Shown here one piece after another: positions 9,514-19,038 of a stretch of DNA of 64,000 nucleotides. The DNA is taken from assembly GCA_937919625.1 (NCBI GenBank), contig CALFRK010000027.1, positions 35,197 through 99,196 on the forward strand, given 5' to 3'. The notes under the pieces are model-generated. The model saw only the letters and a program-made list of their open reading frames with translations. It was not told the origin of the DNA and did no database searches. This DNA comes from an uncultured Ilumatobacter sp. (lineage in GTDB: Bacteria > Actinomycetota > Acidimicrobiia > Acidimicrobiales > Ilumatobacteraceae). Within the stretch, counting starts at the first letter, position 1. Every line of letters starts with the position of its first letter. Position numbers and translations under genes: made by a program.

Positions 9514-10116
9514 ATGGTCGAACAAAGCGGTTGGGTCAACATCACCAAGGCAAATCCGGATCACTCGGCCTGGTACATCGAACGGTTCAGATCGATGGCG
9601 GCGGCCGGTGACGATCTCGCCGGCGAAGCACGGTTCGTCGATGCGTTGGCACCGCGGGCCGGTCGGATTCTCGATGCCGGCTGCGGCCCCGGCCGTGTTG
9701 GTTCGGCGCTTGCTGCGCTCGGTCACGACGTCGTCGGTGTCGACGTCGATCCCGAGTTGATCGCCGCCGCCGAAGAGGATCATCCGGGGCCAGTGTGGCT
9801 GGTCGGCGATCTGGCCGAACTCGACCTGCCGGCGATGGGTATCACCGAAGGGTTCGACCTGATCCTGTCGGTCGGCAACGTGATGCCGTTCCTTGCCCCG
9901 AGCACTCGCCGGACGGTGCTGACCTGTCTGCGCGCCCACCTCCGACAAAACGGACGGGTCGTGATCGGTTTCGGGTCAGGACGCGGTTATGAGTTCATTG
10001 AGTTCTTCGACGATGCCGCACAGGTCGGCCTGGTGCACGAGCTGAGCGTGGCGACGTGGGACCTGCGCCCCCTCACGGACGAATCTGACTTCCTGGTGGC
10101 GGTCTTCAGCGCCTGA
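9514..10116 (+). CDS. Class I SAM-dependent methyltransferase
   Basis: A 200-residue Rossmann-fold methyltransferase. Motif I is ILDAGCGPGRVGSALA, followed by the acidic end of strand 2 in VVGVDVDPELI, and VWLVGDLAELDLP for the adenine-contacting region. FDLILSVGNVMPFLAP corresponds to motif IV. The protein is short and has no added substrate domain, so its target (small molecule or protein) cannot be called. The ATG has GAGGAG at good spacing. It follows the universal stress protein gene by 51 bp on the same strand. Confidence 0.85.
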   Translation: MVEQSGWVNITKANPDHSAWYIERFRSMAAAGDDLAGEARFVDALAPRAGRILDAGCGPGRVGSALAALGHDVVGVDVDPELIAAAEEDHPGPVWLVGDLAELDLPAMGITEGFDLILSVGNVMPFLAPSTRRTVLTCLRAHLRQNGRVVIGFGSGRGYEFIEFFDDAAQVGLVHELSVATWDLRPLTDESDFLVAVFSA

Positions 10117-10212
10117 CTTGCTGCACTCGAGAGACCTTGGGGTACTTGCGAACCCTGGCACCCTGACACGATCCGGGGTAGGTTCACGCCCCTACCCATA
10201 GAGGAGCCCAAT

Positions 10213-10605
10213 GTGGCAAGTATCAACCTGAAGACCACGCTCGCGGTCAGCGCCGACGAATTGTGGGCACATGTACAAGATGTAGGTGCCGTCGCGGGAC
10301 TGCTCGACATTATCAGTGACAGCTCGATCGACGGCGACCAGCGAAGCTGCACGATGGCAGACGGCGCCGAGCTCTCCGAGACGATCATCAGCATCGACCA
10401 GGAACATCGACGGGTCGCTTACACGATCACCGACAGCCCGTTCCCGATCCAGGCCCACGCCGCCTCGATGCAGGTTTCCGACGCCGGCAACGGCAAATCG
10501 ACGTTCCATTGGATCACCGATGTGAAGCCTGACGAATTGGCCGGCGCCCTCGGGCCGATGTTGGCCGGAAGCGTCGCTTCGATGGAGCAGCGCTTCGGCA
10601 CCTGA
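10213..10605 (+). CDS. SRPBCC-superfamily protein (polyketide cyclase/START-like)
   Basis: A 130-residue protein that fits the SRPBCC fold: an N-terminal strand SINLKTTLAVSADELWAHV leading into a helix, a central DGAELSETIISIDQ and HRRVAYTITDSPFPI sheet, and a C-terminal helix (AGALGPMLAGSVASMEQRF). Such proteins bind hydrophobic ligands, and the ligand here is unknown. The GTG at 10213 is chosen because GAGGAG lies about eight bases upstream; an overlapping ATG two bases earlier opens only a six-codon frame. It converges with mraY. Confidence 0.78.
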   Translation: MASINLKTTLAVSADELWAHVQDVGAVAGLLDIISDSSIDGDQRSCTMADGAELSETIISIDQEHRRVAYTITDSPFPIQAHAASMQVSDAGNGKSTFHWITDVKPDELAGALGPMLAGSVASMEQRFGT

Positions 10606-10678
10606 TCACCGCCGAGCTGGTCAGCTATCTCGAGCATTACTTCCCGAGGCAGCTGACGGGCTGTGCGTGGATCTCGGA

Positions 10679-11734
10679 TTACCTTCCGACTTGTTCGGTG
10701 AAGTCGGCGACATAGATCCCGAGCGCGGTCGCCACAAACAGTCCGGCGATCAGCCAGAAACGAATGATGACCCGGGTTTCCGGCCAGCCGGCGAGCTCGA
10801 AATGGTGATGCACCGGCGACAAACGGAACAGTCGACGCCGCCGCCCGGTAGCTCGGAACACTCCCATCTGCAATGCCACTGAACCGATCTCGAGCACGTT
10901 GAGGCCGCAGATCAGTGGCAACAGGAGATGGGTGTTGGTGGTCAGCGCCAACACGGCCAGCGCCGTACCGATCGCCAACGCACCGACGTCTCCCATGAAG
11001 ATCAACGCCGGGGCCGCATTCATCCAGAGGAACCCGATGCAGGCGCCGGCGAACGCCGCTGAAAACACGGCCAGATCGTACGGGTGCACGATCGAGCCGT
11101 ACACCTCTGGGGTTCGGAATCCGGCGTAGGCGATACCGGTGAAGGCGATGAAGCCGAACAGCGCTGCTCCACTCGCCAACCCATCGAGGCCGTCGGTCAC
11201 GTTCACCGCGTTGGCCGTGCTGAAAATGATCAAACCCGCCCAAATCGTCCACCCCACGGACCCGAGTTCCCACCCAGGGAAGTCGGCGCGTGTCAGCGAC
11301 AACCGCGTGTCGATGTCGGTGAAGATCACCAGGCTGCTTGCGATGGCGAACGATGCCATCAACGTGATTACGCCCTTCAGCTTCCAGAACAATCCTCGGT
11401 TCTGGCGAGCACGAACCTTCATCACGTCGTCGATCAACCCGATCGACGCCATCAGGATCACACCCCCGAAGGCGATCAGCGTTTGGTTGGAGAACACGAC
11501 ACCGTCGCGCAGATGACTGACCAGATAGCCAAGCAGCGCCGCGCCCAGGATTGCGATCCCGCCCATCGTGGGCGTCCCCGCCTTGTGCTGATGCTCGGGG
11601 GCCACCAGGTTATCGGCATTGCGTTGCAGGATCGGCTGGCTGCGACCCCGTTTACGAAGCGCGTGTGCGAGCCAGTAGCTCCCGGCAAGCGAGACGGCGG
11701 CGGCGATCACGCTGCTCAAGAACAGGGCGATCAT
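10679..11734 (-). CDS. mraY: Phospho-N-acetylmuramoyl-pentapeptide-transferase
   Basis: An integral membrane enzyme of 351 residues that transfers phospho-MurNAc-pentapeptide from UDP to undecaprenyl phosphate, making lipid I for peptidoglycan. Family signatures are present: HKAGTPTMGGIAIL near the N-terminus, the aspartate pair IGLIDDVMKV, NAVNVTDGLDGLASG, and the HHHFE motif in SPVHHHFELAGWPE. About ten hydrophobic segments are visible, as expected. The ATG at 11734 begins a typical first membrane helix. It lies outside any visible division and cell-wall (dcw) cluster, next to an acyltransferase and heme genes, which is unusual placement. Confidence 0.95.
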   Translation of the reverse strand: MIALFLSSVIAAAVSLAGSYWLAHALRKRGRSQPILQRNADNLVAPEHQHKAGTPTMGGIAILGAALLGYLVSHLRDGVVFSNQTLIAFGGVILMASIGLIDDVMKVRARQNRGLFWKLKGVITLMASFAIASSLVIFTDIDTRLSLTRADFPGWELGSVGWTIWAGLIIFSTANAVNVTDGLDGLASGAALFGFIAFTGIAYAGFRTPEVYGSIVHPYDLAVFSAAFAGACIGFLWMNAAPALIFMGDVGALAIGTALAVLALTTNTHLLLPLICGLNVLEIGSVALQMGVFRATGRRRRLFRLSPVHHHFELAGWPETRVIIRFWLIAGLFVATALGIYVADFTEQVGR

Positions 11735-11869
11735 GGGCGGGGCGCTCCGGCACTGCGGCGCAAAAGGAGCGGCGACATCACGATCGCCAATCTGTCGACC
11801 ATAAAGCATCGGTGACAGGGCACAAGGTCACCGGCATTCCTGTCGAACGGCGGCTTTGGCATGCACGAC

Positions 11870-12451
11870 TCACAGCGATTTCGCAATGTCCTCGGACCGC
11901 ATCCGAACCTCGCCGACCTGCTCAGGGAACTTGCCCTGCTTGTCGGCGTAAAACGACCGGAAGACAGCCATATCGGCATCGAGGTCATCGGTTGGCTGCA
12001 CCACCAGCCCGAATCCGCCGACGCGGTGCTGATAGTCGAGGTAGCCACACACGATTGGCACCTGCGCCGCGACGGCGACCCGATAGAAGCCAGATTTCCA
12101 ATGATCGGTATAGCTGCGTGTTGCCTCCGCCGGGATCACGATCACAAGCGACTCGGCCCGCTGGAACTGGTCGACCAGCGACTCGACCATTCCGGATCGT
12201 TTGCCGCGGGGCACCGGCACCCCGCCGAAACGACGCAGCACAAAGCCCATCGGGCCCCTGAAAAGCGAGTCCTTGCCCAGCCATGACACCTTTACGCCAA
12301 GGTGGAACGACAGGGCAAGCAGGTACAGCAGATCCCAGTTGCTCGTGTGCGGGGCGGCGATCAACACATACTTCTGCTCGGTGGGCGCCGAACCCTCAGC
12401 CTTCCACCTGGCGAGGCGAAGCACGAGACGTCCGATGCTTCTCCTGATCAT
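11870..12451 (-). CDS. 1-acyl-sn-glycerol-3-phosphate acyltransferase-like protein (PlsC family)
   Basis: A 193-residue acyltransferase-fold protein. The catalytic H-x4-D motif is HTSNWD in IAAPHTSNWDLLYLL. Block II-like sequence GPMGFVLRRFGGVPVPRG follows. Block III, normally PEGTRS, reads IPAEATRSYTDHWKSGF here, so the usual Glu-Gly is shifted or replaced. Members acylate lysophosphatidate or related lipids at the membrane. A hydrophobic N-terminal segment around LLYLLALSFHLGVKVSWL could associate with the bilayer. It follows the heme cluster by 78 bp on the same strand. The substrate is uncertain because of the altered block III. Confidence 0.82.
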   Translation of the reverse strand: MIRRSIGRLVLRLARWKAEGSAPTEQKYVLIAAPHTSNWDLLYLLALSFHLGVKVSWLGKDSLFRGPMGFVLRRFGGVPVPRGKRSGMVESLVDQFQRAESLVIVIPAEATRSYTDHWKSGFYRVAVAAQVPIVCGYLDYQHRVGGFGLVVQPTDDLDADMAVFRSFYADKQGKFPEQVGEVRMRSEDIAKSL

Positions 12452-12528
12452 GCCAGAACCTTACCCAACCACCGTTACCAAAGGGCCAGCTTTGGTAACG
12501 GTCTGAGCGGAACCATGGGGGCTTGGGC

Positions 12529-13854
12529 CTACGATCGGGTGAGGGATTCGCCCAGTTGCGAGGCGTGCTTGGCCAGCGATGACACGCCGATTCCGCGGTA
12601 GCCCCACCCGGCAAAATGCAGTCCCGAAAGTTCGGCGGTGGCTGCGTCAAGTCGGTCGACCCACGCCAGGTGTCCAACGTTGTACTGGGGGATCCCCTGC
12701 GAATGTCGCACGACGCGGGTCCACGTGGGCTGCGGAATCACGCCGAGTATCCGGCCGGCTTCCTCGACAGCCAGGTCGACCAACTGCCCGTCGGTGAGGG
12801 CCAGCACCGACGGGTCTGCGGCGCCCCCGTAGATCCCCTTGAGCAGCCGATGCCGGGCGGGCGCCCGCCCTGGTGCGTACGACGACTCAAACAAGAGACC
12901 GAGCACACGTACACCCGAGTCGGGACCCGTGAGTGCCCCAAATCCGGCCGGCGCCGGCACATCGGCCGACGTTCCCCCGAGGCCGACCACGGCAACAGGG
13001 GCCGCACTCGGTTCGCCCAACAACGCCGACACCGGCTCAGGAACAAGCCTGGCGGCTGCCGCTGGGGCGAGCGCGATCACGACCGACGGCGCCCATTCTT
13101 CGCCGGCCGCACTGCTCACCTTCCATCCGTCGCCATCACGCCGAACCTGATCGACGGGCCAGTCCGAGCGGAAGTTGGCGCCGAGATGGGCGGCCAGTTC
13201 GGCGGCCAGCCCGGCCATGCCGTCAGGAGCGACGTGCACCTTCGGGCGCGGTACACCCTTGGGACGCTCCCGCATCCTCTTGACGCCGCCGCGCACCAGG
13301 CTGCCGGCCTTGTCCTCGAGTTCCGTAAAGGCGGGGAAGGCAGCGCCCGCCGATAGTCGATCGGGATCACCGGCGAATACACCGTGGGCCATCAACGTTG
13401 CGCCAATCCGACCCATTTCGGGGCCGAACCGACGCTCGAAGAAACTGCGCAGCGACTCGTCGGCACGATTCGTCGGCGGTTTGACCCATGGTTCGCGGAG
13501 CATCCGGAGCTTGCCGCGCACGGACACCAGCCCGGTCGCCAGCGACGCGGGTCCTGCCAACTCGAACAGCGTGCCGCGGTCGTAGACAAATCGGCGATGC
13601 GACGCCGCGTTGGCGGGTACGACCGACACACCCGCCGACTCGAGAATCGGTGTCAGCTGAGGGTGAGGGAGCAGAAACGAGCCGGCGGCAGGTTCGAGCA
13701 GATAGCCGCTGTCGCGGATCGTGGCCGCCACTCCCCCTGCTGCGTGGCCGGCCTCGAGCACCAGCGGCCTGCCGCCGCGTCGGGCGACCTCGCAGGCGAC
13801 CAGCAAGCCGCCTAGCCCACCCCCGACGACGATGACGTCAGCACTTTCGCTCAC
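12529..13854 (-). CDS. hemY: Porphyrinogen oxidase, HemY/CgoX family (FAD)
   Basis: A flavoprotein of 441 residues. The N-terminus VIVVGGGLGGLLVACEVARR is an ADP-binding Rossmann motif, and LEAGHAAGGVAATIRDSGYL is the following FAD contact of the amine oxidase/protoporphyrinogen oxidase family. The C-terminal GLHFAGWGYRGIGVSSLAKH closes the FAD site. The enzyme oxidises coproporphyrinogen or protoporphyrinogen to the porphyrin; sequence alone does not separate the two. The GTG start at 13854 overlaps the ferrochelatase stop by four bases (GTGA), indicating translational coupling with hemH. Confidence 0.88.
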   Translation of the reverse strand: MSESADVIVVGGGLGGLLVACEVARRGGRPLVLEAGHAAGGVAATIRDSGYLLEPAAGSFLLPHPQLTPILESAGVSVVPANAASHRRFVYDRGTLFELAGPASLATGLVSVRGKLRMLREPWVKPPTNRADESLRSFFERRFGPEMGRIGATLMAHGVFAGDPDRLSAGAAFPAFTELEDKAGSLVRGGVKRMRERPKGVPRPKVHVAPDGMAGLAAELAAHLGANFRSDWPVDQVRRDGDGWKVSSAAGEEWAPSVVIALAPAAAARLVPEPVSALLGEPSAAPVAVVGLGGTSADVPAPAGFGALTGPDSGVRVLGLLFESSYAPGRAPARHRLLKGIYGGAADPSVLALTDGQLVDLAVEEAGRILGVIPQPTWTRVVRHSQGIPQYNVGHLAWVDRLDAATAELSGLHFAGWGYRGIGVSSLAKHASQLGESLTRS

Positions 13855-14819
13855 AGGTATCCCTCCACGATGTCGGCCAACATCGGCCCCACGATCGGGT
13901 CGCGGTCGAGGCACCTGCTGCGTCGGAACTCGAGCACGCCGGCCGCCTCGGCGATCGCCTTGAGTTCGATGTCGAGTTCGAAACTGGTCTCCACATGTTC
14001 GGATACGAACGAGACAGGCACGATACCGAGCCACGTCTTTCCGTCGGCCGGCGCCTCGGCGACGACGTTTCGCACATCGGGGCCGACCCAACGGATAGGC
14101 CCAGCACGCGATTGATAGGCGGTCGAATAATCGATCGATCGCCTGAGCCGAGCGACGATCCCGGCGATCGTTGCGTCGATCTCTTCCAGGTACGGGTCAC
14201 CGCCATCGACGATCCGCTGCGGCAGGCCATGGGCCGAAAACACCAGCAGCGCGCGGGCAAGCTCGTCGTCTGGCAGCGCCTTCAACATCTCCTCGATCAA
14301 CTGTGCCTGAGCGTCGAGATAGCTGGGGTGCTCGCACCAGGATCGGACGACCCGCAGATCGATATCGGAATCACGATCGCTCAGGACCCGCCGCAGCTCG
14401 GCCTCAGATGAGCCGGTTGTCGCCGCAGAGTATTGAGGAAACAAGGGCAACAGCACCACGCGTTCAACGCCGGCTGCCAACAAAGCGTCGATGGCATCGT
14501 CGGTATTGGGACGGCTGTAGCGGTGGGCGACGACAACGATCACGTCATGGCCGCGCGCCCCGAGTTGGGTTGCGAGGGCATCAGCCTGGAGCTGTGTGGT
14601 TGCCACGATGGGAGACCCACCGCCGATCGCGGCGTAGTTGGATCGAGACCGGCGACCACGCAGGCGGGCCACCAGCGTGCTGACGGCCGACCTCGTTCTC
14701 GGCCCACCGGGGAGAGGCACGAGGCGAGGATCGGCGAAGATCGCCCGGATGAACGGCTCGACGTCAGAAAGTTGCTCCGGCCCGCCGAGTTGGGCGACGA
14801 GGATCCCCGTACGTTGCAT
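13851..14819 (-). CDS. hemH: Ferrochelatase
   Basis: A 322-residue ferrochelatase that inserts iron into proto- or coproporphyrin. It begins GILVAQLGGPEQLSDVEPF (family start VLLxxLGGP), contains the catalytic His in VFSAHGLPQRIV, and the acidic C-terminal motif in FVSEHVETSFELDIE. The ATG at 14819 is one base after the hemN stop, and its own stop overlaps the hemY start. In some actinobacteria this enzyme works on coproporphyrin (CpfC); the genuine HemN next door argues for the protoporphyrin route here, but this is inference. Confidence 0.92.
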   Translation of the reverse strand: MQRTGILVAQLGGPEQLSDVEPFIRAIFADPRLVPLPGGPRTRSAVSTLVARLRGRRSRSNYAAIGGGSPIVATTQLQADALATQLGARGHDVIVVVAHRYSRPNTDDAIDALLAAGVERVVLLPLFPQYSAATTGSSEAELRRVLSDRDSDIDLRVVRSWCEHPSYLDAQAQLIEEMLKALPDDELARALLVFSAHGLPQRIVDGGDPYLEEIDATIAGIVARLRRSIDYSTAYQSRAGPIRWVGPDVRNVVAEAPADGKTWLGIVPVSFVSEHVETSFELDIELKAIAEAAGVLEFRRSRCLDRDPIVGPMLADIVEGYL

Positions 14820-14820
14820 G

Positions 14821-16236
14821 TCAGACCGTCCGCGAGAAGACCTGTTTGCCTTTGGTCGCAGCGAGGCGAGTGTCGAACACCATGGCGACGTTGCGAATGA
14901 ACGGGCGGCCCAATGACGTTGCCTCGATGTCGCCATCGGCAACTTGAACCATGCCGGCCTCCACCAGCCCGCCCGACGCCTGCAGCGCTTCGAGCTCGGC
15001 GGCGAAGTGGGTCGCCACATCGACACCGAACCGCTCGGCCACCTCGGTCGACCGAAGCCGGCCGTTGCACATCAGTTCGGTGATCACGAAACGCCGGAGC
15101 CGATCGTCTGCATCGAGGGCGATACCGCGCTCGACCGGAATCGCGCCGGAGTCGACCGACTCATAGTACGAGGCGAGGCGACGGTGATTCTGGGCGTAGG
15201 CATCGGCGACATCGCTGATCGCCGAGCTGCCCAGGCCGATGATCTCGGTACCGCGCTTGGTGGTGTAGCCCATGAAGTTTCGCGACAATGTGCGATCGTC
15301 ATGGGCGATCGCCAACTCATCGTCGGGCAGCGCGAAGTGGTCCATGCCGATCTGGCGATACCCGGCGTCGGTGAGTCGGGAAATTGCCAGTGAGAGCAAC
15401 CCGAACTTCAGGTCGCGGTCGGGAAGCCGGGCGGTATCGATCCGCTTTTGGTGAGGACGCATCCACGGAACGAGTGCGAACGAATAGACGGCCAGCCGAT
15501 CCGGCCGCAGTTCCAGAACGAGATCGAGCGAGCGCGAGAAAGTCCGCTCGTCCTGACCGGGAAGGCCATAGATCAGATCGATGTTGATCGACCCGTATCC
15601 GAGGCGGCGAGCGGTGGCGTGGAGGTTTGCCGTCTGCTCCCAGGTCTGGTGCCTGCCGATCAGCTGCTGCACCTCTTCGTCGGCATCCTGCACACCCATC
15701 GAGATCCGGTTGAAGCCCAACTCGCGCAACGCAACCAGGTGTTCATCGGTGGTGACGCGGGGATCGACCTCGAGCGCGACCTCGGCACCGGGTGCCAACT
15801 CGAACTCGGAGGTCAGCTGCCGGTGCAGCTCGACCAAAGCCGCCGGCGGGTAGTAAGTGGGCGTGCCGCCGCCCCAGTGGTATTGCTGGAGTACCCGTCG
15901 GTCGCCCAACCTGGCTGCCGTTGCACGGGCTTCGGCGACAACTCGGTCGAGGTAGGCATCGGCCACACTCTGCTTGCCGGTTACCACGACGTGGCAGGCG
16001 CAGAACGAGCAGCGCTGTTCGCAGAAGGGCAGATGAACATACAGCGAGAGGGGGTCGTCGACCCGTTGCGCAGCATCGGCAAGCCGGTCGGCGTAGTCGT
16101 CTGGGCCGAAACCGTCGTGAAACTCGACCGCCGTGGGGTACGACGTGTACCGCGGCCCCGGCCGGTCGTACTTGGCCAACAGATCCGGTGTCACGACAAT
16201 TCGTGGTTCGACCGCGTCGGCTTCGGCTGCCGTCAT
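14821..16236 (-). CDS. hemN: Oxygen-independent coproporphyrinogen III oxidase (radical SAM)
   Basis: A radical SAM enzyme of about 471 residues that decarboxylates coproporphyrinogen III to protoporphyrinogen IX without oxygen. The N-terminal hallmark YDRPGPRYTSYPTA is typical of true HemN and is absent from HemW. The cluster motif is FCEQRCSFCACH (C-x3-C-x2-C-x-C). WGGGTPTYYP and GVQDADEEVQQLIGR are further family motifs. The start at 16236 gives a length near the 457 residues of the E. coli enzyme; an upstream ATG at 16290 is possible. It leads a three-gene set with hemH and hemY. Confidence 0.9.
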   Translation of the reverse strand: MTAAEADAVEPRIVVTPDLLAKYDRPGPRYTSYPTAVEFHDGFGPDDYADRLADAAQRVDDPLSLYVHLPFCEQRCSFCACHVVVTGKQSVADAYLDRVVAEARATAARLGDRRVLQQYHWGGGTPTYYPPAALVELHRQLTSEFELAPGAEVALEVDPRVTTDEHLVALRELGFNRISMGVQDADEEVQQLIGRHQTWEQTANLHATARRLGYGSINIDLIYGLPGQDERTFSRSLDLVLELRPDRLAVYSFALVPWMRPHQKRIDTARLPDRDLKFGLLSLAISRLTDAGYRQIGMDHFALPDDELAIAHDDRTLSRNFMGYTTKRGTEIIGLGSSAISDVADAYAQNHRRLASYYESVDSGAIPVERGIALDADDRLRRFVITELMCNGRLRSTEVAERFGVDVATHFAAELEALQASGGLVEAGMVQVADGDIEATSLGRPFIRNVAMVFDTRLAATKGKQVFSRTV

Positions 16237-16434
16237 GCGTTCACCCGCCGGTCGATGCGACTCATCATCCGCGACCCTATGCGTGTGCAACGGCCTACCA
16301 CATGGGTCTTATGACCCCAATCGTTCGGAGAATCGGTTTGAGCCTGGCCCTGAAGAAGCGCGACGATTCGGGTCCTACGTGAGGCGCCGCTGGTGGACCG
16401 TCGAGGCCAAAGACCACGCCCTGCTCGTGTGGCA

Positions 16435-18906
16435 TCACATCCGCACGCGCTCGCCGCGCGGGTCGTACATGGGTCGCAACGAAGCCGCGGCGGACACCAT
16501 CTGCCCGGCGACCTGGATCTGGTAGACGCCTTCGCGGACAAAGTCCGGGGTGACGCCGCCGTCGTGCTCGACGTACCCGAAACCCATTGCACCGCCGAGC
16601 GTGTGGCCAAAGTTGCCCGAGCGGAGATACCCGACCCGTTCGCCATCGCGGAAGATCGGTTCCTCCCCGAACAACAGCGGATCGGGGTCGTCGAGCAGGA
16701 ACTGCACGAGCCTGCGCCGAGAAGGGCCCGCTTGTTTCTCAGCCAGCAAGGCATCACGTCCGACGAAACCACCCGGCTTGTCGAAATCGACGGCAAACCC
16801 GAGACCGGCTTCGAGTGGCGAATCGGTGTTCTCCATGTCGAGCCCGTAGTCCTTACGACCTGCCTCGGTACGTGTGCTCTCCAACGTGACCATGCCGGCA
16901 TGGACGAGACCGAGGTCAGCGCCCTCTCGCACGAGAGCGTCGTAGACCCCGAGTGCGAACTCGCTGGGCACATAGAGCTCCCAACCCAGCTCGCCGACGA
17001 AACTCATCCGGAACGCCCACCCAAGGGCGAACTCGAGATCGATCTGTTGTGCGGTGAAGTACGGGAACGCCTGACTGGAGAGATCGGCGTCAGAGATCCG
17101 TGCCAGCAACTCACGCGACTTCGGCCCTTGCACGCTGATCATCGTCAGACCCGACGTTGCATCGGTCACCCACACACGGTCGTCGGCCTGGATCAAACGG
17201 CGCAGCATGGTCTCGGTGCGGCGATGGAATCCTTCGGCTACCACCACCATGAACCGGTCGTCAGCGAGCCGGGTGACGGTTAGGTCGGCCAGCACCTTGC
17301 CCGCTGGACTCATCCATTGCGTGTACACGCATGTGCCGGGTTCCACGGCAACGTTGTTGCCGCTCAGACGGTTGAGGATCCGTTCGGCGTCCGGACCCTC
17401 GACCATCAGATTCGACATCGACGACATGTCGTACAGCGCCACGTCGTTCCGGGTGGCGTGATGTTCGGCTTCGTGGTGCGCCCACCATCCCGGTCGCCGA
17501 TACGTTGCCTCGTAGGGAAACTGGGTATCCGGAGGGCCGAACCAAGCGGTGTTCTCCCACCCCGCCGACTCACCAAAGTGGGCGCCGACTGCCGCCAGTC
17601 GGTCGTGCAACACCGACATGCGGGCGTTGCGGGCGCGGGCCGGTTGCGAATGTGGCCACGACCCGGTCGAGTGCAAACGGCCAAGCAGCTCGATCGTGCG
17701 GGTCTCCCGGAAGCGTCGCGTGGTCTGGAAAGGGTGCACGCGGGCGATATCGACCTCGCTGACATCGACCTGCGGGTCGCCCTCAGCAATCCAGTGCGCG
17801 ATCAGCTTGCCGGCGCCGCCCCCGAGCAAGATGCCAAGCGAATTGAACCCGGCTGCCACCCAGAAGTTCTCGACCTCTGGCGACGGGCCCATCAACGAAC
17901 CATTGTCGGCCGTGAAGCTCTCCGGGCCGGTGAAGAACTTACGGATGCCGACGTCGCGAAGCGTCGGGAGTGGTTCCATCGCCACCTCGACGAAGGGGGC
18001 CAGCCGGTCCCAGTCGGTGTCGATTTCGCCGAAACTGAAATCGTTCGGAACCTCGTCGACGCTCCAAGCCGCTCCGAGCGGTTCGAACAGCCCGATCATC
18101 AAGCCGCCCGTCTCCTCGCGGTAGTAGGCGAAACGGTCGGGGTCCTCGACGATCGGCATGTCGCGCGACATGGCAGGGATCTGGTCGGTGATCAAGTAGG
18201 CGTGTTCGGCAGCTTGGAGTGGCACAGCGACGCCAGCCATCGCACCGATCTGGCGGGCCCACATGCCGCCGCAGTTGACGACGTGCTCACACTCGATATC
18301 GCCTTCTGTCGTGTGCACGCCAACGACACGACCATCTCGAATCGTGAACCCGGTAACCCGGGTGTCCTGCACGATCTGTGCACCACCCATACGGGCGCCC
18401 TTCGCAAGCGACATGGCGCAGTTGGCCGCGTCGGCGCGCCCCTCGTTGGCGGTGTAGAAGCCGGCGATCATGCCGCTGGTGTCAAGCATCGGCCACATGT
18501 TCTGTACCTCGGCCGGCGAGATCTCCTCACGCTCGATGCCGACGCCTCTCAGGAAGTCTGCTTCCCGGCGCAGCTTGTCGATTCGATCTGAGGTGGCTCC
18601 GGTCTGGATGTAGCCGACGGGAACAAACCCGGTCGAGAGCTCGGTCTCGTGCTCCAGTTGTTCGTACAGCTCTCGGGTGTACTTGGCCATCCACGCCGAG
18701 GTCTCGGTGGTCATCCCACCCGACACGATCAGGCCTGCAGCATGCCATGTCGTGCCAGACGTGAGCTTGCTCTGCTCGATCAACACCACATCGTTCCACC
18801 CCAGCTTGGTGAGGTGGTAGGCAACGCTCGCTCCGATCACGCCGCCGCCGACGACCACTACCTGCGCCCGATCGGGTAACCGCTTGGCGCGCCTGTCGTT
18901 GTTCAT
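16435..18906 (-). CDS. FAD-dependent oxidoreductase fused to GcvT-like folate domain (dimethylglycine/sarcosine dehydrogenase type)
   Basis: An 823-residue two-part enzyme. The N-terminal DAO-type half starts with VVVVGGGVIGASVAYHL and has the flavinylation-region motif GTTWHAAGLIVSG. The C-terminal half is GcvT-like (WAHHEAEHHATRNDVALYDMS, later GWELYVPSEFALGVYDAL and a final KPGGFVGRDALL). This is the arrangement of dimethylglycine and sarcosine dehydrogenases, which oxidise N-methyl groups and pass formaldehyde to tetrahydrofolate. GGAG lies eight bases before the ATG at 18906. The true substrate among methylated amines is not resolved. The gene is monocistronic by spacing and divergent from the small repeat protein. 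Confidence 0.9.
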   Translation of the reverse strand: MNNDRRAKRLPDRAQVVVVGGGVIGASVAYHLTKLGWNDVVLIEQSKLTSGTTWHAAGLIVSGGMTTETSAWMAKYTRELYEQLEHETELSTGFVPVGYIQTGATSDRIDKLRREADFLRGVGIEREEISPAEVQNMWPMLDTSGMIAGFYTANEGRADAANCAMSLAKGARMGGAQIVQDTRVTGFTIRDGRVVGVHTTEGDIECEHVVNCGGMWARQIGAMAGVAVPLQAAEHAYLITDQIPAMSRDMPIVEDPDRFAYYREETGGLMIGLFEPLGAAWSVDEVPNDFSFGEIDTDWDRLAPFVEVAMEPLPTLRDVGIRKFFTGPESFTADNGSLMGPSPEVENFWVAAGFNSLGILLGGGAGKLIAHWIAEGDPQVDVSEVDIARVHPFQTTRRFRETRTIELLGRLHSTGSWPHSQPARARNARMSVLHDRLAAVGAHFGESAGWENTAWFGPPDTQFPYEATYRRPGWWAHHEAEHHATRNDVALYDMSSMSNLMVEGPDAERILNRLSGNNVAVEPGTCVYTQWMSPAGKVLADLTVTRLADDRFMVVVAEGFHRRTETMLRRLIQADDRVWVTDATSGLTMISVQGPKSRELLARISDADLSSQAFPYFTAQQIDLEFALGWAFRMSFVGELGWELYVPSEFALGVYDALVREGADLGLVHAGMVTLESTRTEAGRKDYGLDMENTDSPLEAGLGFAVDFDKPGGFVGRDALLAEKQAGPSRRRLVQFLLDDPDPLLFGEEPIFRDGERVGYLRSGNFGHTLGGAMGFGYVEHDGGVTPDFVREGVYQIQVAGQMVSAAASLRPMYDPRGERVRM

Positions 18907-19038
18907 CGATCGCTCCGTTCCTTGCTCGCCCAAGGAACGGTACGACACGGGCTCTGTTTGCTACACATGCGACAGGCGGGTTCGTTGCGAACGCCACGGG
19001 GGCATGGTCAGCTGGAGTGATTACCAAGGAGGCATGAG

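Noticed and set aside
10419..11273. 284-codon minus-strand frame within mraY and the SRPBCC gene
   Set aside because: It overlaps mraY in another frame and runs into the opposite-strand SRPBCC gene; it has no recognisable motif.
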